Shown here piece by piece: positions 63,611 through 64,000 of a stretch of DNA of 64,000 nucleotides. Every line of letters begins with the position of its first letter. Position 1 is the stretch's first letter. The position numbers and the translations under genes are program-made. The stretch covers positions 590,829 through 654,828 of the forward strand of contig NZ_SHKP01000004.1 in the NCBI RefSeq assembly GCF_004217215.1, given 5' to 3'. Origin of the DNA: Rivibacter subsaxonicus (GTDB lineage Bacteria > Pseudomonadota > Gammaproteobacteria > Burkholderiales > Burkholderiaceae_C). The notes under the pieces were generated by a model. It did not search any database and was not told the DNA's origin. It was given only the letters and a program-made list of their open reading frames with translations.

Positions 63611-64000
63611 TCAACCCTTGGGTGGGAAGTCGAACACCAGGCAGGTGGTGGTGGCGTGAGCGTACAGCTTGCCATCGGGGCCGACGATCCGCCCCTCGGC
63701 GGTCGCGGTCTGGTTGCCGACGTGGATCGTCACGCCCTCGGCACGCACCAGCGGCACGCGATCGGTGAGGCCGCGCACGATGTTGACCTTGATCTCGAGC
63801 GTGGTGTAGGCCTTGCCGGCCGGCAGCGCCGAGTGCACCGCGCAGCCGACCGCCGAGTCGAGCAGGGTGCAGAACCAGCCGCCATGCACGCCGCCCATCG
63901 GGTTGTAGTGGCGCGCGTTGGGTCGGCCCTGGAATACCGCGCGGCCGGGGCTGACCTCGACCGGCAGGAAGTCCAGCGTGTGGCCGATCGGCGGCGACGG
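63611..64000 (-). CDS. PaaI-family thioesterase (5' end outside window)
   Basis: A hotdog-fold acyl-CoA thioesterase, cut by the window end so that the N-terminus is missing. The visible part contains the family core [45 protein letters not shown] with the HGG motif and the helix Asp, and ends [40 protein letters not shown]. Hydrolyses acyl- or hydroxyacyl-CoA; substrate unknown. gloA follows 20 bases after its stop. Confidence 0.88.
   Translation of the reverse strand, partial: PSPPIGHTLDFLPVEVSPGRAVFQGRPNARHYNPMGGVHGGWFCTLLDSAVGCAVHSALPAGKAYTTLEIKVNIVRGLTDRVPLVRAEGVTIHVGNQTATAEGRIVGPDGKLYAHATTTCLVFDFPPKG

Overview
The window is about 64 kb of high-GC (roughly 70 %) chromosomal DNA, densely coded on both strands. 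The gene set points to a betaproteobacterium of the order Burkholderiales, in the Rubrivivax / Leptothrix / Methylibium neighbourhood. It includes a PPi-type phosphofructokinase, a PrfB with programmed frameshift, grpE-dnaK-dnaJ, dnaG-rpoD, PqQ-type sugar dehydrogenases, a YdcF/ElyC protein and a COG4255 protein. The genus cannot be fixed from the sequence alone.

Layout. 0-8.6 kb: PPi-phosphofructokinase, aminopeptidase N, a PIN-toxin/Phd-antitoxin pair with its own palindromic operator, release factor 2 and small enzymes. 8.6-24.3 kb: acyl-CoA synthetase, an outer-membrane protein, enoyl-CoA hydratase, Cys-tRNA(Pro) deacylase, PlsY, RidA, a membrane glutaredoxin, a YciO-like protein, a PHP phosphoesterase, two PQQ sugar dehydrogenases, RecJ, and a spore-photoproduct-lyase-like radical SAM protein behind a LexA box. 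24.3-30 kb: a GH19 muramidase, then a PmrAB-like two-component system with EptA and a PAP2 phosphatase; the PAP2 gene is split by a 266-bp palindromic MITE. 30-42.7 kb: heat-shock chaperones with sigma-32-like promoters, Hsp15, ferrochelatase, an adenylate-cyclase/FHA fusion, RpoD and DnaG. 42.7-45.9 kb: MsrA and a ZnuD-like TonB-dependent receptor.

45.9-52.0 kb is the most striking region: a complete chromosomal integron. It has an IntI tyrosine recombinase on the minus strand, a LexA box just before its start codon, an attI site whose end closely resembles the class 1 attI, and nine cassette genes that all point away from the integrase and are separated by attC sites (eight good, one degenerate). 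The cassettes are visibly less GC-rich than the host. They encode a GNAT acetyltransferase, an unknown protein, a membrane protein, a PhnB-type protein, a DsrE-like protein, a cupin, a second VOC protein, an NTF2-like protein and a GFA-type zinc protein. The LexA box ties cassette shuffling to DNA damage.

52.0-64 kb: a run of small genes (OsmC, DUF1801, NTF2-like, membrane, two GNATs) without attC sites; then DUF72, PdxH, a two-subunit periplasmic molybdenum hydroxylase with a MobA-like cytidylyltransferase, an OafA-type acyltransferase, ChaC-like gamma-glutamylcyclotransferase, glyoxalase I and a PaaI-type thioesterase cut by the window end. No rRNA, tRNA or CRISPR was seen.
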